Assembly: GCF_014076415.1 (NCBI RefSeq)
Contig: NZ_CP043568.1
Span: 3,906,001 to 3,970,000, forward strand
Length of the DNA stretch: 64,000 bases
Direction of reading: 5' to 3'
Origin: Comamonas testosteroni
Lineage (GTDB): Bacteria; Pseudomonadota; Gammaproteobacteria; Burkholderiales; Burkholderiaceae_C
The notes under the pieces are model-generated. The model was not told the DNA's origin. It did not search any database and saw only the letters and a program-made list of their open reading frames with translations. Of the stretch, positions 17,264-25,546 are shown one piece after another (position 1 is the stretch's first letter; each line of letters opens with the position of its first letter). A program made the position numbers and the translations under genes.

Positions 17264-18175
17264 ATGCACACGCCCAGCCGCCCCATCGCCTATCTCTGCC
17301 TGGCGCTCAGCATGTCTCTGGTAGGAAGCTATGTGGCCTTGTCCAAGCCTCTGGCTGCCATCTTTCCGGTCATGCTGCTGGCTTGGCTGCGCTTTGGCAT
17401 CGGAGCCGTGGCCATGCTGGGCTGGCTCAGGCCACCAGCGCACGAGACAACTCTGACCAGACAGACCAAGTGGCTGCTGTTTTTTGAGTCCTTCTTCGGC
17501 AATTTCCTTTTCACGCTCTGCATGATCAGCGGCGTGGCCTTGACCAGTGCGGTCACGGCGGGCGTGACCATGGCCGCCATTCCTGCCGCAGTCGCCATCA
17601 TGAGCTGGCTTTTCCTGCGCGAAGCCGTTGGCGCGCGTACATGGACAGCCATTGTTTTCGCAGTGGCCGGCATAGGGCTGAATGCCTTGAGCAAGACCGA
17701 AAGCAGCAGCCTTGCCCCGCACCCTCAGCAAGGCCTGGGTCAGTTGCTGCTGATTGCCGCCGTGCTGTGCGAGGCCGCATATGCCGTGATCGGCAAAAAG
17801 CTCACCGCCAGCGTAAGCCCCAAGCGCATTACGGCGCTGATCAATCTCTGGGGGTTCGTGCTTTCCACGCCCGCCGGGCTGTATCTGGCCTGGCAGTTTG
17901 ATTTTTCCCGGGTTTCGGTGCCTGCATGGGGTCTGCTGCTGTTCTACGCCCTGGCCGCCTGTGTCTGGACGGTGTGGCTGTGGATGACAGGGCTGCGCGC
18001 CGTGCCCGCATCGCGAGCCGGAATTTTTACCGTCCTGCTGCCCATCAGCGCCGCTGTGGTGGGTATGCTGGCCCTGGGCGAGCGCATCGGCAGCATGCAA
18101 CTGCTGGCCTTCGGCATTGCCCTGACCAGCGTTGTGATTGCAACCTGGCCCGGTTCATTACAGATCAGGCGCTAG
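17264..18175 (+). CDS. EamA/DMT-superfamily permease
   Basis: 303 residues from MHTPSRPIAYLCLALSMSLVG. There are ten predicted membrane helices in two EamA repeats (for example VALTSAVTAGVTMAAIPAAVAIMSWLFLREAVG and the matching GIFTVLLPISAAVVGMLALGERIG). The family exports amino acids or other metabolites; the substrate cannot be told. It is divergent from aceA and convergent with the RraA-like gene, which ends 16 bases away. Confidence 0.88.
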   Translation: MHTPSRPIAYLCLALSMSLVGSYVALSKPLAAIFPVMLLAWLRFGIGAVAMLGWLRPPAHETTLTRQTKWLLFFESFFGNFLFTLCMISGVALTSAVTAGVTMAAIPAAVAIMSWLFLREAVGARTWTAIVFAVAGIGLNALSKTESSSLAPHPQQGLGQLLLIAAVLCEAAYAVIGKKLTASVSPKRITALINLWGFVLSTPAGLYLAWQFDFSRVSVPAWGLLLFYALAACVWTVWLWMTGLRAVPASRAGIFTVLLPISAAVVGMLALGERIGSMQLLAFGIALTSVVIATWPGSLQIRR

Positions 18176-18191
18176 GCGCCATCGATTTCAA

Positions 18192-18707
18192 TCAGGAAAG
18201 CAGGTTGCGGCGGCTCAGCACAACGCCGTCGGCGTCGGCATACAGCCAGTCGCCCGGGCGAATCCACAGGCCTGCGATCTGCACATAGACATCGCGCAGT
18301 CCCTGGCCTTGCTTGACGGTAGGCATGGGGTTGAGCGCCAGCGCATACAGACCCACGGGCGTGGATTTCAGCTCGGCCACGTCACGCACGCAGCCATAGA
18401 CAAGCACCCCGGCCCAGCCGTTCTGGGCCGCTGATGTCGCCACATTACCCCCCACCAGAGCCCGGCGCAGCGAACCGCCGCCATCGACCACCAGCACACG
18501 ACCACCCCCCGGCTCGGCCAGCGCCGCTCGCACCAGGCTGTTGTCATCCAGACACTGCACGGTGCTGACCTCCCCCGTAAAGCTGACATGCCCGCCATAG
18601 CTGTGGAACACGGGCGGCAGCACACGGAAATCGCTGCTGTCGTCGCTGATGTGCGCATCGCACAAATCGCAGGTGCTGAAGCCAAGAGAAGCCGAGGAAT
18701 CGCTCAT
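18192..18707 (-). CDS. RraA-like protein / 4-hydroxy-4-methyl-2-oxoglutarate aldolase family
   Basis: 171 residues from MSDSSASLGFSTCDLCDAH, with GGAG seven bases upstream. Family features include GEVSTVQCLDDNSLVRAAL, LVVDGGGSLRRALVGGN and GVLVYGCVRDVAEL, plus a late PGDWLYADADGVVLS. The Gly-rich GGN and the RD pair match the aldolase/RraA active region. Members either cleave HMG/oxaloacetate or act as RNase E inhibitors. Context gives no help. Confidence 0.85.
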   Translation of the reverse strand: MSDSSASLGFSTCDLCDAHISDDSSDFRVLPPVFHSYGGHVSFTGEVSTVQCLDDNSLVRAALAEPGGGRVLVVDGGGSLRRALVGGNVATSAAQNGWAGVLVYGCVRDVAELKSTPVGLYALALNPMPTVKQGQGLRDVYVQIAGLWIRPGDWLYADADGVVLSRRNLLS

Positions 18708-18985
18708 GAAAATCTCCACAGAACCAAGTTTCCCGCATCTTGCCCTGAGCACCCGACATAGCACAAGCACCAGCGGACACACACAGGGAGCAACTTTTTC
18801 ACAACACTCTCGAGGAAAAACCCGTGAAAACGGACACTAAAGGGCCTGAGAGCAACAAATCGAGGCAAAAAAACAGCCCACTAGCTTGGAAGAGCGATTT
18901 TTTGCCATTAGCATCAGACTCAGCCAGTGGATTGCAGCTGTATTTCGCTGGTGATAAGTCCACTACCCAATTAGGAATAAGCAAT

Positions 18986-19294
18986 ATGGCAACTGCAAAG
19001 AAGGCACCCGCTGCAGCACCGGCAGCAGCTCCCGCCGCTAAGAAGCGCACCCCCAACGCTGCCTTCATGAAACCTCTGACCCCCAGCGCCGCTCTGGCTG
19101 CCGTGGTTGGCAAGGACCCCCTGCCCCGCACTGAAATCATCAGCAAGCTGTGGGTCTACATCAAGGCCAACAACCTGCAAGACGCAGCCAACAAGCGCAT
19201 GATCAACGCTGACGCCAAGCTCAAGGAAGTCTTCGGCAAGCCCCAAGTCTCCATGTTCGAGATGGCCGGCCTGATCGGCAAGCACGTCAAGTAA
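18986..19294 (+). CDS. SWIB/MDM2 domain protein
   Basis: 102 residues from MATAKKAPAAAPAAAP; AGGA lies upstream. An Ala/Lys/Pro-rich N-terminal tail (1-25) precedes a complete SWIB domain (FMKPLTPSAALAAVVGKDPLPRTEIISKLWVYIK...VFGKPQVSMFEMAGLIGKHVK). Small SWIB proteins are common in betaproteobacteria and chlamydiae; the lysine-rich tail suggests nucleic-acid binding. A strong terminator follows. Confidence 0.9.
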   Translation: MATAKKAPAAAPAAAPAAKKRTPNAAFMKPLTPSAALAAVVGKDPLPRTEIISKLWVYIKANNLQDAANKRMINADAKLKEVFGKPQVSMFEMAGLIGKHVK

Positions 19295-19316
19295 GCACTG
19301 CGCTTGCGCTGACCAC

Positions 19317-19343
19317 AAAAAAGCTGGCCCGAGCCAGCTTTTT
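19317..19343 (+). terminator. Intrinsic terminator after the SWIB gene
   Basis: AAGCTGGC-CCGA-GCCAGCTT followed by TTTG, flanked by an A-run upstream, so it may work in both directions. Confidence 0.88.
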
Positions 19344-19344
19344 G

Positions 19345-19730
19345 TATTTCTGAGGCAAGTGTCGCGTGCAGGCCGGCGCGACTGGGGCTGCTGCACCGCA
19401 GCAATGCATGCGTGCATGCCTCGGTCTCGACACCGACGGAATCACGGCCGCGAACGCTGGTCAGGACGGAAGCAGCCAGCAGGTCTTTCCGACAACCGCG
19501 CGGCCCACCGATTGGCGCAGCCCTCACGAAGCTCACCCCGGGCTATCTCCGGCATCGTGCCCCGCCATGCTTCCACCCTGAACCACACAGGCCTGCAAGA
19601 CTGCAGCTGCCGAGCACCCAGTACATGGGCTCCAAAGACATGGAGACGCGTGCGCGGGTTCGGATTTCGGTGCGGCGAACGCCTCCCCGGCAGCCCCGGT
19701 CATGGGAGGTGCCCAAGCGAGCGCTGTCCC
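19345..19730. other. Gene-free GC-rich stretch beside a mobile-element relic
   Basis: About 385 bases with overlapping short frames on both strands. None has a good ribosome site, and no family is recognisable. It lies downstream of the minus-strand phage-like genes and may be decayed mobile-element sequence. Confidence 0.4.
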
Positions 19731-19829
19731 TCAGTAACCGTCCAACGCCGTCACGACGCCGGCAATACCCATGAGACATCCGCTGAGGAGACCGGCCAAG
19801 AAAATCAGTGCTGCAATTCCAAAGCTCAT
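19731..19829 (-). CDS. 32-residue single-helix membrane peptide
   Basis: MSFGIAALIFLAGLLSGCLM continues with GIAGVVTALDGY: one hydrophobic helix with glycine zipper-like spacing and a short polar end. The start has an unusually strong ribosome site, GGGGAGGAATTC just before ATG. It lies 52 bases after the Ner-like regulator on the same strand, so probably in one transcript. It resembles small phage-borne hydrophobic peptides (DUF3789 style) but is too short for firm assignment. Confidence 0.6.
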   Translation of the reverse strand: MSFGIAALIFLAGLLSGCLMGIAGVVTALDGY

Positions 19830-19881
19830 TGAATTCCTCCCCTGCCGCGCAGGGCGGTGTGATTGCGGCACGCCGTGCGAC

Positions 19882-20142
19882 TCATGGTGCCCCCCTTGCG
19901 ATACGCGCGTCCGCGCCTTCTGGGCGTGTGCAGCGCAGTGCATGGCGCTCGTTGACAGGCGGCCAGAGCATGTCGACGGGCATGCCTGTGATTTCTGCAA
20001 TGCGCTGTCGAATGCGGGCCGATACCGCACGACCGCTGATGACTTGCGACACGCTGCTGTTGGCCACGCGCATTTCGGACGCCAATGCCGTGGGGGAAAT
20101 GCCTTTCATGCGCAGCGCCGCTTTGATTTGCTCGGGATGCAT
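19882..20142 (-). CDS. Phage-type helix-turn-helix regulator (Ner/Nlp-like)
   Basis: 86 residues starting MHPEQIKAALRMKGISPTALASEM. The HTH is VANSSVSQVISGRAVSARIRQRIAEITGMPVDMLWPP, the usual Ner/Nlp or Cro-like layout ending in an LWPP motif. AAAGG lies seven bases upstream of the ATG. It is divergent from an XRE repressor gene and shares a palindrome-rich control region with it, as in phage lysogeny switches. No other phage genes are visible nearby. Confidence 0.82.
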   Translation of the reverse strand: MHPEQIKAALRMKGISPTALASEMRVANSSVSQVISGRAVSARIRQRIAEITGMPVDMLWPPVNERHALRCTRPEGADARIARGAP

Positions 20143-20151
20143 CTGGTAGCC

Positions 20152-20223
20152 TTTCGCCTAATTATTTAGGTGAAAGCACGTCGTCGTGCTTTTGGAGAAT
20201 TATGGGAAAGATTTCTTTCCCAT
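20152..20223. promoter_or_regulatory. Three palindromes between divergent HTH regulators
   Basis: TTTCGCCTAA-TTAT-TTAGGTGAAA (20152-20175, one mismatch), AAAGCACG-TCGT-CGTGCTTT (20173-20192, perfect) and ATGGGAAAGA-TT-TCTTTCCCAT (20202-20223, perfect) occupy nearly the whole gap between the Ner-like and XRE genes. They have different sequences, which suggests binding sites for more than one protein, or one operator plus RNA hairpins in the XRE leader. Confidence 0.7.
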
Positions 20224-20247
20224 GCAATAGATCTTGGACAAGTTTTT

Positions 20248-20631
20248 ATGACCCTAGGGGAACGGCTGCGCGAAGAAAGAAACCGGCTGGGCATGAGCCA
20301 GCCGGCCTTCGCTGCACTTGCTGGCACTACGAAGCAAACTCTTTTTTCCTGGGAATCCGGCAAGACAGCGCCGGATGGCTTTCAGATGACCGCGCTAAGC
20401 GCACACGGAGTGGACCTGTTGTATGTGCTGGCAGGACACCGCACACCGGCGGTTCACCCTGCAGAGGCTCTGTCAGAGGATGAACTCCGCCTCCTCCACC
20501 GGTATCGCAGGTGCAACGCGGATGGAAGACAGCACCTCATACGATCCGCAGAACTGCTGTCTGCGGCCCATGCCATCTCCGCCGAAGACCGCAAGCAGCC
20601 CCCACATCTATCGGGTGAAGACGCCCTCTGA
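20248..20631 (+). CDS. XRE-family repressor-like protein
   Basis: 127 residues from MTLGERLREERNRLGMSQPA. A classic HTH_3 domain (FAALAGTTKQTLFSWESGKTAPDGFQMTALSAHGVDLLYVLAG) is followed by a helical tail and no peptidase domain. The upstream in-frame ATG at 20170 would place 26 residues over the palindromes, so the internal start is preferred. It is divergent to the Ner-like gene. It is probably the immunity or control gene of a decayed prophage or integrated element. Confidence 0.82.
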   Translation: MTLGERLREERNRLGMSQPAFAALAGTTKQTLFSWESGKTAPDGFQMTALSAHGVDLLYVLAGHRTPAVHPAEALSEDELRLLHRYRRCNADGRQHLIRSAELLSAAHAISAEDRKQPPHLSGEDAL

Positions 20632-20734
20632 TCCGTCCTGCCCGATGTCCCAGCGGTGCGGCACCGGAAGGATTCGGTGCAGGTCTGCTCCAGGACGGTG
20701 ACAGCGCCTGCTGCCATCCCCCGCCTGGACGTGC

Positions 20735-22138
20735 TCAGTAAACATCTCGCCGGTAGCGGCCCGAGCCCAACAGCTCGGCCACCTTGGCCTCGCCCAGAAT
20801 GGCCTGCAGCGTCAGATGTACGCCCTGCCCCATGCCGTTCAGGCTGCCGCAAACATAGATGGCCGCGCCACGCTCCACCCATTGCCGCACCTCCTCTGCG
20901 TGGCTGCGCAGCAGATCCTGTACATAGCGAGAGTCCTTGCCGTTGCGCGACCAGGCCTGATCCAGACGCGCCAGCCTCCCCTGCTCCGCCCAGGCCGCCA
21001 ACTGGTCGCCTAAGATGGCGTCATGCCGAGGGCTGCGCTCCCCGAACAACAGCCATTGATCATTGCAGTCTTGCTGGACACGCGCCCGGATATGGCTTAG
21101 CAGACCCGCCAGTCCTGAGCCATTGCCTATCAGAATCAGCGGTCGCCCGGCGTTGTCACCGAGCCGGAAGCCTCGGTGCTCGCGCAAGGTCAGCGGCAGT
21201 ACATCCCCCTCGGCCATGCCGCAGCACAGCCAGTGCGACGCAAGGCCCGGTGAACCATCGGCACGCGTGCTCTCGCGCACCAGCAGCTGCAGGCTGCTGT
21301 CGGCCGTGATCGAGGCGATCGAATAGTCGCGCGCACGCTCAGGGTCGGCAGGCACGCACAGAGACACCAGATCGCCCGACTCCCACCGCGGCAGCTCGCC
21401 GGACTGCGGCGTCCACTCCAGCAGGTACAGCGCCCCGCCTTGACTGCCGGGATTGAGCAAACGCCGCCGACTGAGCACAAAAGGTATGCTGGCCGGCGTC
21501 TGCAACCAGTCCGAATCCAGCTCCTGGGCTGGCGCAGACTCGCCCAGCAAGCCCTGCCGCATCTGAGCGACCTGGGTCTGCCAACTCTGCAAGCTCGAGG
21601 CATCCATATTGTCCACGCAGACCAGATCGCTGCGCGCGCCGCTGGTCTGCAACCACTCGTGCACTTGCACACCAAACGCACAGAACTCCTGGTATTCACG
21701 ATCACCCAGCGCGAGCACCAGGCTTTGGTGCCGGGTCAGCGCAGGCGGCGTGGCCATGAGCTGCTGGACAAAGCCCAGCGAATGGTCGGGTGCATCACCC
21801 TCGCCCGTGGTGGACAGCAGCCACAGGCTGTGTGCATATTGCTGCAGCATCTCGGTCGTCAGCTTCTCGACGGGCAGTAGCCGCACCTGCAGACCGCCAT
21901 CGACCAGCATCTTGACCGTGGCCCGGGCCAGAGCCTCGGCCTGCCCCGTCTGGCTGGCATAGGCGACCAGGACGGCAGGCGCAGCAGCATCTCCCTGCGA
22001 GACATTGCTCTCGGCCTCATCGGCCAGGCGCTGCTTTCGTACCTTGGTGCCAATACCCCAGCACATGCCTGCATAGGCCGTGACCAAACCCATAGCCCCA
22101 TAGATGCGCTCCGGCGTCAAAATCCATTCCACTGTCAT
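20735..22138 (-). CDS. Membrane-anchored flavodoxin / FAD-NADPH reductase (CysJ-like)
   Basis: 467 residues. One N-terminal membrane helix (IYGAMGLVTAYAGMCWGIG) precedes a flavodoxin domain (VLVAYASQTGQAEALARAT, STTGEGDAPDHS, LALGDREYQEFCAFG). A ferredoxin-reductase module follows, with FAD motif RDYSIAS, NADPH-binding GNGSGLAGLLSHIRAR and IYVCGSLNGMGQGVH. It should pass electrons from NADPH through FAD and FMN to a membrane partner. It is the last gene of an operon with ApbE, DUF4198, DUF2271 and PepSY genes. Its start overlaps the apbE stop (ATGA). Probable role: electron supply for ferric-siderophore reduction (inference). Confidence 0.9.
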   Translation of the reverse strand: MTVEWILTPERIYGAMGLVTAYAGMCWGIGTKVRKQRLADEAESNVSQGDAAAPAVLVAYASQTGQAEALARATVKMLVDGGLQVRLLPVEKLTTEMLQQYAHSLWLLSTTGEGDAPDHSLGFVQQLMATPPALTRHQSLVLALGDREYQEFCAFGVQVHEWLQTSGARSDLVCVDNMDASSLQSWQTQVAQMRQGLLGESAPAQELDSDWLQTPASIPFVLSRRRLLNPGSQGGALYLLEWTPQSGELPRWESGDLVSLCVPADPERARDYSIASITADSSLQLLVRESTRADGSPGLASHWLCCGMAEGDVLPLTLREHRGFRLGDNAGRPLILIGNGSGLAGLLSHIRARVQQDCNDQWLLFGERSPRHDAILGDQLAAWAEQGRLARLDQAWSRNGKDSRYVQDLLRSHAEEVRQWVERGAAIYVCGSLNGMGQGVHLTLQAILGEAKVAELLGSGRYRRDVY

Positions 22139-23322
22139 GCCTCAAATTGGTTGATCCAGGCCGGTGTCTTGAGCACCTGTCTGCGGGCCTCATTGCCATC
22201 GGATGCGAGATGCGATGTGAGCACGGCTGCAATCTCATGTTCACGGGCAAAGTCCATGCCTTGCTGCGGACCCAGCACCGTGAGCACGGTGGCCAGCGCA
22301 TCGGCGTGCATGCATTCCTCATGGAACACGGTCACGCTGGCCAGATCATGTGTCACCGGCCAGCCGGTGCGCGGATCCAGCGTATGCGAGTAGCGCCTGC
22401 CAGCCTGCGTGAACTGATGCCAGAAATCGCCCGAGGTGGCAAAGGCGCCCTCCCTGCAGGCCACGACCAGCGACTCGGCATCGGCAGAACCGCCCGTGCC
22501 CAGCTGCACCCGCCAGGGCCGCCCATCAGGGCGCTGCCCCCAGCTGCGCAGCTCACCGCCGATTTCGAACATGCCCGCCGCCCAGCCTGCGACCTGCAGC
22601 TTTTGCACTACCCAGTCCACGGCAAAGCCCTTGGCAATGCCACACAAATCCAGCTCCAGACCACCGCTCTGCTGCAACTGCCGGGTTTGCGCATTCCAGC
22701 GCAGATGACCATGGCCGCTGCTCTTCAGCAAGCGCTCGATCTCCTCGCTGGGCGGTGCCTGCCCCGAATGCGGCTGCAGCGGGTTCTGGCGCGGCCCGAA
22801 CCCCCATAGCGAGACCAGCGCTCCCATGCAGGGGTCCACCGCCGCACCTGAAAGCCTTGCCCAATGCAAGGCCGCTTCAAGTACCTGAGCAAACTCCGTA
22901 GGCAGAACATATATTTCACCGGGCCTTGAACGATTGAACCGGGTGATCAGCGAATCCGCCTCCCAGTTGCTCATCTGGGCAATGACATCCTCAAACACCT
23001 GCTCCAGCAGGGCCTGCACCGGCTCCGTGGGCAGGTAATCGGGATTGACCAGACGCAGCGACCAGTGCGTGCCCATGGTCTGGCCGGACAGGCGGTGAAT
23101 GCGCCCGTCCTGCTGGTGCTGCAGGCTTGCAGGTCTCCAGCGCTGCACGCCGAAGTCCGGCGCCGGCGTCCGGGGACGAGCCTGACTCTGTGCCGCCGAC
23201 GAGGGCAGTTGCCAGAGACTGGCGTCAAAGCGTACGCGGGGGGGGGTGGGCATGGGCATCCAGACAACGGCGAAAACAGCAGCGAAAACAACGACGCGCC
23301 CGGATCGGGCGCGCGTATTCAT
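22135..23322 (-). CDS. apbE: FAD:protein FMN transferase (ApbE family)
   Basis: 395 residues. The N-terminus has a membrane or signal segment (VVVFAAVFAVVWMPMP), then a Pro/Arg-rich linker. The ApbE fold shows SGQTMGTHWSLRL, MSNWEADSLITRFNRS, LDLCGIAKGFAVDWVV and the metal-site motif LDPRTGWPV. It attaches FMN covalently to a Ser/Thr of periplasmic proteins. The likely client here is the DUF2271 protein of the same operon, whose D95-G-V-T-Q-P-T101 resembles the flavinylation motif. Confidence 0.92.
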   Translation of the reverse strand: MNTRARSGRVVVFAAVFAVVWMPMPTPPRVRFDASLWQLPSSAAQSQARPRTPAPDFGVQRWRPASLQHQQDGRIHRLSGQTMGTHWSLRLVNPDYLPTEPVQALLEQVFEDVIAQMSNWEADSLITRFNRSRPGEIYVLPTEFAQVLEAALHWARLSGAAVDPCMGALVSLWGFGPRQNPLQPHSGQAPPSEEIERLLKSSGHGHLRWNAQTRQLQQSGGLELDLCGIAKGFAVDWVVQKLQVAGWAAGMFEIGGELRSWGQRPDGRPWRVQLGTGGSADAESLVVACREGAFATSGDFWHQFTQAGRRYSHTLDPRTGWPVTHDLASVTVFHEECMHADALATVLTVLGPQQGMDFAREHEIAAVLTSHLASDGNEARRQVLKTPAWINQFEA

Positions 23323-23339
23323 CCATCAAGCGCCAACGC

Positions 23340-24140
23340 TTAAGGCAGGACTTCCAGAGTCGCGATATAGCCCAGGCGGCGTTCTGTTGCCTTGGCAATG
23401 CTGGTCTTCTTGTCCGTGGCATCGGCATTCAGCCAGAACAGACCTGCACGGGGGAACTTGATCTTGACCTGACCCTTGGCATCGGTCTTGAGCTTCATGG
23501 CGTCCACACCGTCGCGATAGCGGATGCCATCAGCCACCAGTTCCAGTTCCAGATCGGCGGCGGGCTTGCCGTCAAGATGGAATTCGAAGGTCGCCTCTTC
23601 GCTGGCCACCAGGTCATTGGGGTGGGTCACGGGCTTGAGCTCCAGGCCCTTGCCGGTCAGCGCCAGCGCCGAAGGCTTGCCCAGAGACACAAAGGTTTCC
23701 ATGCGGCGCAGATTCTCGGTCACGCGCACTTCCTTGGCATCGGCAGGAATCTGCTTGAGCACTTCTTCCACCGAGCCGCGCAGGCGCTTGGGCTGGCCGT
23801 TGGCATCCTTGTAGCCGCCCATCACGCCGGTCATCAGCATGGTGACGCGGTAGGTGCCGGTCTTTTCTGGCTTGAAGTCGAACATGCTGCGCAACTCGCC
23901 CTTGGCGACATTCTTCATTTCCACGGCTGCGCCATCGGGCGCGGTCACCTTGACGGCTTCCAGACCCAGCGGGCGGTGGTTGAAGAAGAACACATCGTTG
24001 GACACAGCGGCATCCACCGTCACCCAGTCGGACTTGGACAGCACGGTGCTGGAGGGCTTGAACCACAGATCATGCGCCTGGGCGCCCAGTACGGTCAGAG
24101 CCAGAGCGGCTGCAGCGAGAGCACGTGTTTTGAACTTCAT
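23340..24140 (-). CDS. DUF4198 periplasmic protein
   Basis: 266 residues from MKFKTRALAAAALALTVLGAQA, a clear signal peptide; AAGGACC precedes the ATG. The mature part begins HDLWFKPS, the DUF4198 hallmark, and continues as all-beta (SDWVTVDAAVSNDVFFFNHRPLG; VASEEATFEFHLDGKPAADLEL) with a C-terminal DAKGQVKIKFPRAGLFWLNA. The family is related to nickel/cobalt- or iron-associated periplasmic proteins. Position between DUF2271 and ApbE supports a role in periplasmic iron handling; biochemistry is unknown. Confidence 0.87.
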   Translation of the reverse strand: MKFKTRALAAAALALTVLGAQAHDLWFKPSSTVLSKSDWVTVDAAVSNDVFFFNHRPLGLEAVKVTAPDGAAVEMKNVAKGELRSMFDFKPEKTGTYRVTMLMTGVMGGYKDANGQPKRLRGSVEEVLKQIPADAKEVRVTENLRRMETFVSLGKPSALALTGKGLELKPVTHPNDLVASEEATFEFHLDGKPAADLELELVADGIRYRDGVDAMKLKTDAKGQVKIKFPRAGLFWLNADATDKKTSIAKATERRLGYIATLEVLP

Positions 24141-24240
24141 ATCGGGTCCTTGAGAACAAAAAGGGTGACAAATCAAAAGAGAGAGGTGTGACGGCCAAGC
24201 AACACCCTAAAACTGGCGCTACGCAGGCAAGAGACACCAA

Positions 24241-24334
24241 GGAAGGGCCGCCCCGCACCGAGCGTGTCGTCCCCTCCCGCGAAGCGAGAGAGGGGGAAGC
24301 GGCGGGGCAGCCTAGGCAAAGCCCCTCAGGGGGT
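24241..24334 (-). repeat. 3'-end GC-rich dispersed repeat, copy A
   Basis: Read on the minus strand, directly after the DUF2271 stop: CCCCCTGAGGGGCTTTGCC, then CCGCTTCCCCCTCTC and GGGAGGGGACGACA, then GGTGCGGGGCGGCC. It shares its core with copies B-E and has the same orientation relative to the upstream gene. Confidence 0.75.
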
Positions 24335-24345
24335 GAGAATCAAGA

Positions 24346-24867
24346 TCAAGGCTTCAATTCCAGCTTGATCGCGCCCAGCTCGGTGCTGCCATTGGCGCTC
24401 AGGCTGGTGGCCTGCTTGACGGGCCACTCGAAGGGAATGGACACCAGCTCGCGGCCGCCGACTTCACGCGCGGCTTCCACCATCAGCTTGTACTGGCCGG
24501 GAGCCAGCTGGGGCAGCGGGTTCTTGCCTTCGGCAAAAGACAGCGCATGGGTGCCCACGGGCTTGGTCGGCTGGGTCACGCCGTCGATGGGAAAGCTCAG
24601 CTCGCGACCGGTACGACGCCACCACTGGCGCATGTCCTTGAGCCACTTGGTGCCCTCGGCATTCTTCATCTTTGCGTCGTACCAGACGGACAGATTGGCT
24701 GCCACGCCACCATCGGCCTTTTCCAGCCACACAGCAACATAGGGCTTGTGGTATTCGGCCACCTGCAACTGGGGCACGGTCACCGCCACATTCATGCCGC
24801 CGGCGATTGCCGGCAGGCCCACCACGGCGCTCAATGCCACCGAGGTTTTGAAAATCCGCTTCGCCAT
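24346..24867 (-). CDS. DUF2271 periplasmic protein, candidate flavinylated electron carrier
   Basis: 173 residues from MAKRIFKTSVALSAVVGLPAIAGG, a signal peptide; GGAAGAG is upstream. The mature domain has PYVAVWLEKADGGVAANLSVWYD, which identifies DUF2271. Residues 95-101 (DGVTQPT) occupy the place of the D-G-x-S/T-G-A-S/T signature modified by ApbE, with T101 as candidate FMN site; Gln-Pro replaces Gly-Ala, which is unusual. It follows the PepSY gene by 28 bases. Likely accepts electrons at the periplasmic face. Confidence 0.85.
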   Translation of the reverse strand: MAKRIFKTSVALSAVVGLPAIAGGMNVAVTVPQLQVAEYHKPYVAVWLEKADGGVAANLSVWYDAKMKNAEGTKWLKDMRQWWRRTGRELSFPIDGVTQPTKPVGTHALSFAEGKNPLPQLAPGQYKLMVEAAREVGGRELVSIPFEWPVKQATSLSANGSTELGAIKLELKP

Positions 24868-24895
24868 TTTCTCTTCCTTCACAAAATTCTTGGAC

Positions 24896-25546
24896 TCAGT
24901 GCACGAGCAGCAGAACCAGCAGGGCCGGCAGCACCAGCCCCAGACCCACCATGGGCCAGGTCATGGGCCGGCGCTGTGCATGCATCTTCAGGATCAGCAG
25001 ACCCGTGATGCAGAACACCAGGCAGCCAATCGCAAAGACGTCTATGAACAGGCTCCAGGCTCCGCCCGTATTGCGCCCCTTGTGCAAGTCGTTGAGGTAG
25101 GAGATCCAGCCCCGGTCGGTCTTCTCGTACTCGACCAAGCCCTCCTTCAGATCCACACGCAGCCAGGCATCGCCTCCCGGGCGCGGCATGGGCACATAGG
25201 CCTCGTCTTCGCTCCACTCCACGGCAAAACCCTCGGCACTGACCTTGATCTGCTGAGCCAGCCAGCCATCCACCTCGGCAGGCAAGCCCACGGCATTCTT
25301 GTCCGCCGCTTCCACGCCCTGCCTCTGGGCTTGCTGCAGTTTTTCGAGCAAATCCCGAGGCAGTTGCGCATCACGCGATTCGACCCTGGGCTTGGACTCG
25401 ATCTGCCCGGCGTGATTCAAGGTGAATCCCGTCACGGCAAACAGCAGCATGCCGATCAGGCAGATGGCGGAGCTGATCCAGTGCCACTCATGTAATTTTT
25501 TGAGCCAGTACGCCCGCTGCGGGGCGTTGGAGGAAGCCGCGGTCAT
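24896..25546 (-). CDS. PepSY-associated inner-membrane protein (PiuB-like)
   Basis: 216 residues. Helix 1 (ISSAICLIGMLLFAVTGFTLNH, about 24-45) with its histidines, a periplasmic PepSY-like domain (about 50-160, WLRVDLKEGLVEYEKTDRGWISYLNDLHKGR), then two further helices (LFIDVFAIGCLVFCITGLLIL and MVGLGLVLPALLVLLLV). Such proteins accompany siderophore receptors (PiuB, FoxB types) and are thought to help reduce or move iron at the inner membrane. It heads the operon running away from the fiu-like receptor, across a 375-base control region. Confidence 0.87.
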   Translation of the reverse strand: MTAASSNAPQRAYWLKKLHEWHWISSAICLIGMLLFAVTGFTLNHAGQIESKPRVESRDAQLPRDLLEKLQQAQRQGVEAADKNAVGLPAEVDGWLAQQIKVSAEGFAVEWSEDEAYVPMPRPGGDAWLRVDLKEGLVEYEKTDRGWISYLNDLHKGRNTGGAWSLFIDVFAIGCLVFCITGLLILKMHAQRRPMTWPMVGLGLVLPALLVLLLVH

